DNA from: Bog-159 sp963843255
Lineage (GTDB): Bacteria > Acidobacteriota > Terriglobia > Bryobacterales > Bryobacteraceae
NCBI GenBank assembly: GCA_963843255.1
Contig: CAWJJQ010000002.1
Coordinates: 434,001-498,000 of the forward strand
Direction: 5' to 3'
DNA: 64,000 bases
The number at the start of each line of letters is the position of its first letter. Position 1 is the stretch's first letter. Below the pieces are notes generated by a model. That model searched no databases. It saw nothing but the letters and a program-made list of their open reading frames with translations, and was not told where the DNA came from. Position numbers and translations under genes: made by a program. Shown piece after piece: positions 63,365-64,000 of this stretch.

Positions 63365-64000
63365 CTACGCCAAATCCGGGAAATCTTCTTCCCTGAACTC
63401 CTGGCTGGTCTGGGCGGATCCGGCTGTGCGCAACTGCACCCGGCGGATCTTGCCGGAGATAGTCTTCGGCAGATCGCAGAACTCCAGGCGGCGCACCCGC
63501 TTGTACGGTGCGACAGTCTGGCGCACGAATTGAAAGATGGCCCGCGCCAGATCCGGTCCGGGCGCGTGGCCAGGCGCCAGCAGGATGAAAGCCTTCGCCA
63601 CTGTGTGCCGCAACGGATCGGGGCTGGCCACCACTGCGGCTTCCGCGATGGCAGGATGGCGTACCAGAACGCTTTCCAACTCGAAAGGGCTGATGCGATA
63701 GTCGGACGATTTGAAAACGTCGTCCACCCGGCCGATGAAGGTGATGTGGCCCTCTTCGTCGCGGCATGCCAAATCGCCTGTGTGATAGTAGCGCGCCCGC
63801 TCCGCGCTCGGCGCCGATACGCCGCCGTAGCCTTGCATCAGTCCTACAGGAGGGCCAGCAGGACTCGTGGAAAGATCCAGGCAGACCTCGCCTTCGTTAG
63901 CAGGCAGGCCGGCACCGTCCAGAAGTTCCACTCGGTAGCCGGGCAGCGACCGCCCCATGCTGCCCGGTTTCACGGGCTGGCCGGGCGAGTTGCCTACGAT
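63365..64000 (-). CDS. Acyl-CoA synthetase, AMP-binding C-terminal part (5' end outside window)
   Basis: The frame is open to the right edge, so the N-terminal part is missing; about 212 residues are visible. Present are RYYHTGDLACRDEEGHITFI, GRVDDVFKSSDYRISPFELE (hinge and core A8) and the catalytic Lys in LPKTISGKIRR. This matches adenylating acyl-CoA synthetases of the acetate/medium-chain type. The product is a C-terminal fragment only because of the window edge. It converges with the DUF1345-like gene across a 153-bp gap. Confidence 0.85.
   Translation of the reverse strand: MVGNSPGQPVKPGSMGRSLPGYRVELLDGAGLPANEGEVCLDLSTSPAGPPVGLMQGYGGVSAPSAERARYYHTGDLACRDEEGHITFIGRVDDVFKSSDYRISPFELESVLVRHPAIAEAAVVASPDPLRHTVAKAFILLAPGHAPGPDLARAIFQFVRQTVAPYKRVRRLEFCDLPKTISGKIRRVQLRTAGSAQTSQEFREEDFPDLA

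Overview
The window looks like a chromosomal segment of an acidobacterium of the Solibacter/Bryobacter type (Acidobacteriota, Bryobacterales). This is inferred from gene families, not from any marker RNA. The clues are several copies of the C-terminal domain known as TIGR03437, an Oar-like TonB-dependent receptor with a carboxypeptidase-regulatory N-terminus and no SusD partner, a winged-helix regulator fused to a TolB-type propeller, variant PEP-CTERM proteins, and many secreted sugar-active or beta-propeller proteins. I found no rRNA, tRNA, CRISPR array or intact mobile element.

Layout. (1) 1-9.1 kb: the 3' part of a giant BACON/Ig-like repeat surface protein, a tricorn-like protease with one frameshift, and two tandem PEP-CTERM-like genes on the minus strand that both carry frameshifts. 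(2) 9.3-17.6 kb: a TPR lipoprotein resembling PrsT of exosortase systems, a cohesin-TIGR03437 protein, a LamG-VanZ membrane protein, and a large secreted protein with a TIM-barrel-like N-terminus and seven fibronectin III modules. (3) 17.6-20.9 kb: a decay zone with a dead DDE transposase abutting a dead TIGR03437 gene, then a phytanoyl-CoA dioxygenase-like gene and one small conserved-looking ORF. (4) 20.9-33.7 kb: secreted and outer-membrane functions, namely an Asp-box propeller protein, a DUF4832 protein, a sulfatase-fold lipoprotein with a TPR tail, a TonB-dependent receptor, a beta-helix protein, a beta-lactamase-like serine hydrolase and an LCM-type methyltransferase. (5) 33.7-43.6 kb: a PQQ-type dehydrogenase behind a winged-helix/propeller regulator, a five-gene cluster (cytochrome b, Tat molybdoenzyme, AraD1/FAH-type enzyme, binding-protein-fold protein, exported RidA-like protein), and a GH29 fucosidase. 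(6) 43.6-53.0 kb: a compact respiratory complex I operon in the order nuoC-D-I-J-K-L-M-N-H, without nuoA, B, E, F or G. (7) 53.2-64 kb: another BACON-like/TIGR03437 protein, a fused membrane/spermidine-synthase protein, a glutaryl-CoA-dehydrogenase-like enzyme divergent from an aminotransferase, a nitrite/sulfite reductase, a small membrane protein, and the 3' part of an acyl-CoA synthetase running off the right edge.

Taken together this is an aerobic or facultative heterotroph with a large investment in surface proteins and glycan attack: receptor, beta-helix protein, fucosidase, propellers and an FN3 multi-domain protein. Electrons would feed a complex I membrane arm and a PQQ-type dehydrogenase. 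The strongest oddities are a His-rich loop in NuoL, the rearranged nuo operon, the partial exosortase-like locus without an exosortase, a family of dispersed palindromic elements with three copies in the window, and the five-gene molybdoenzyme/AraD1/RidA cluster.
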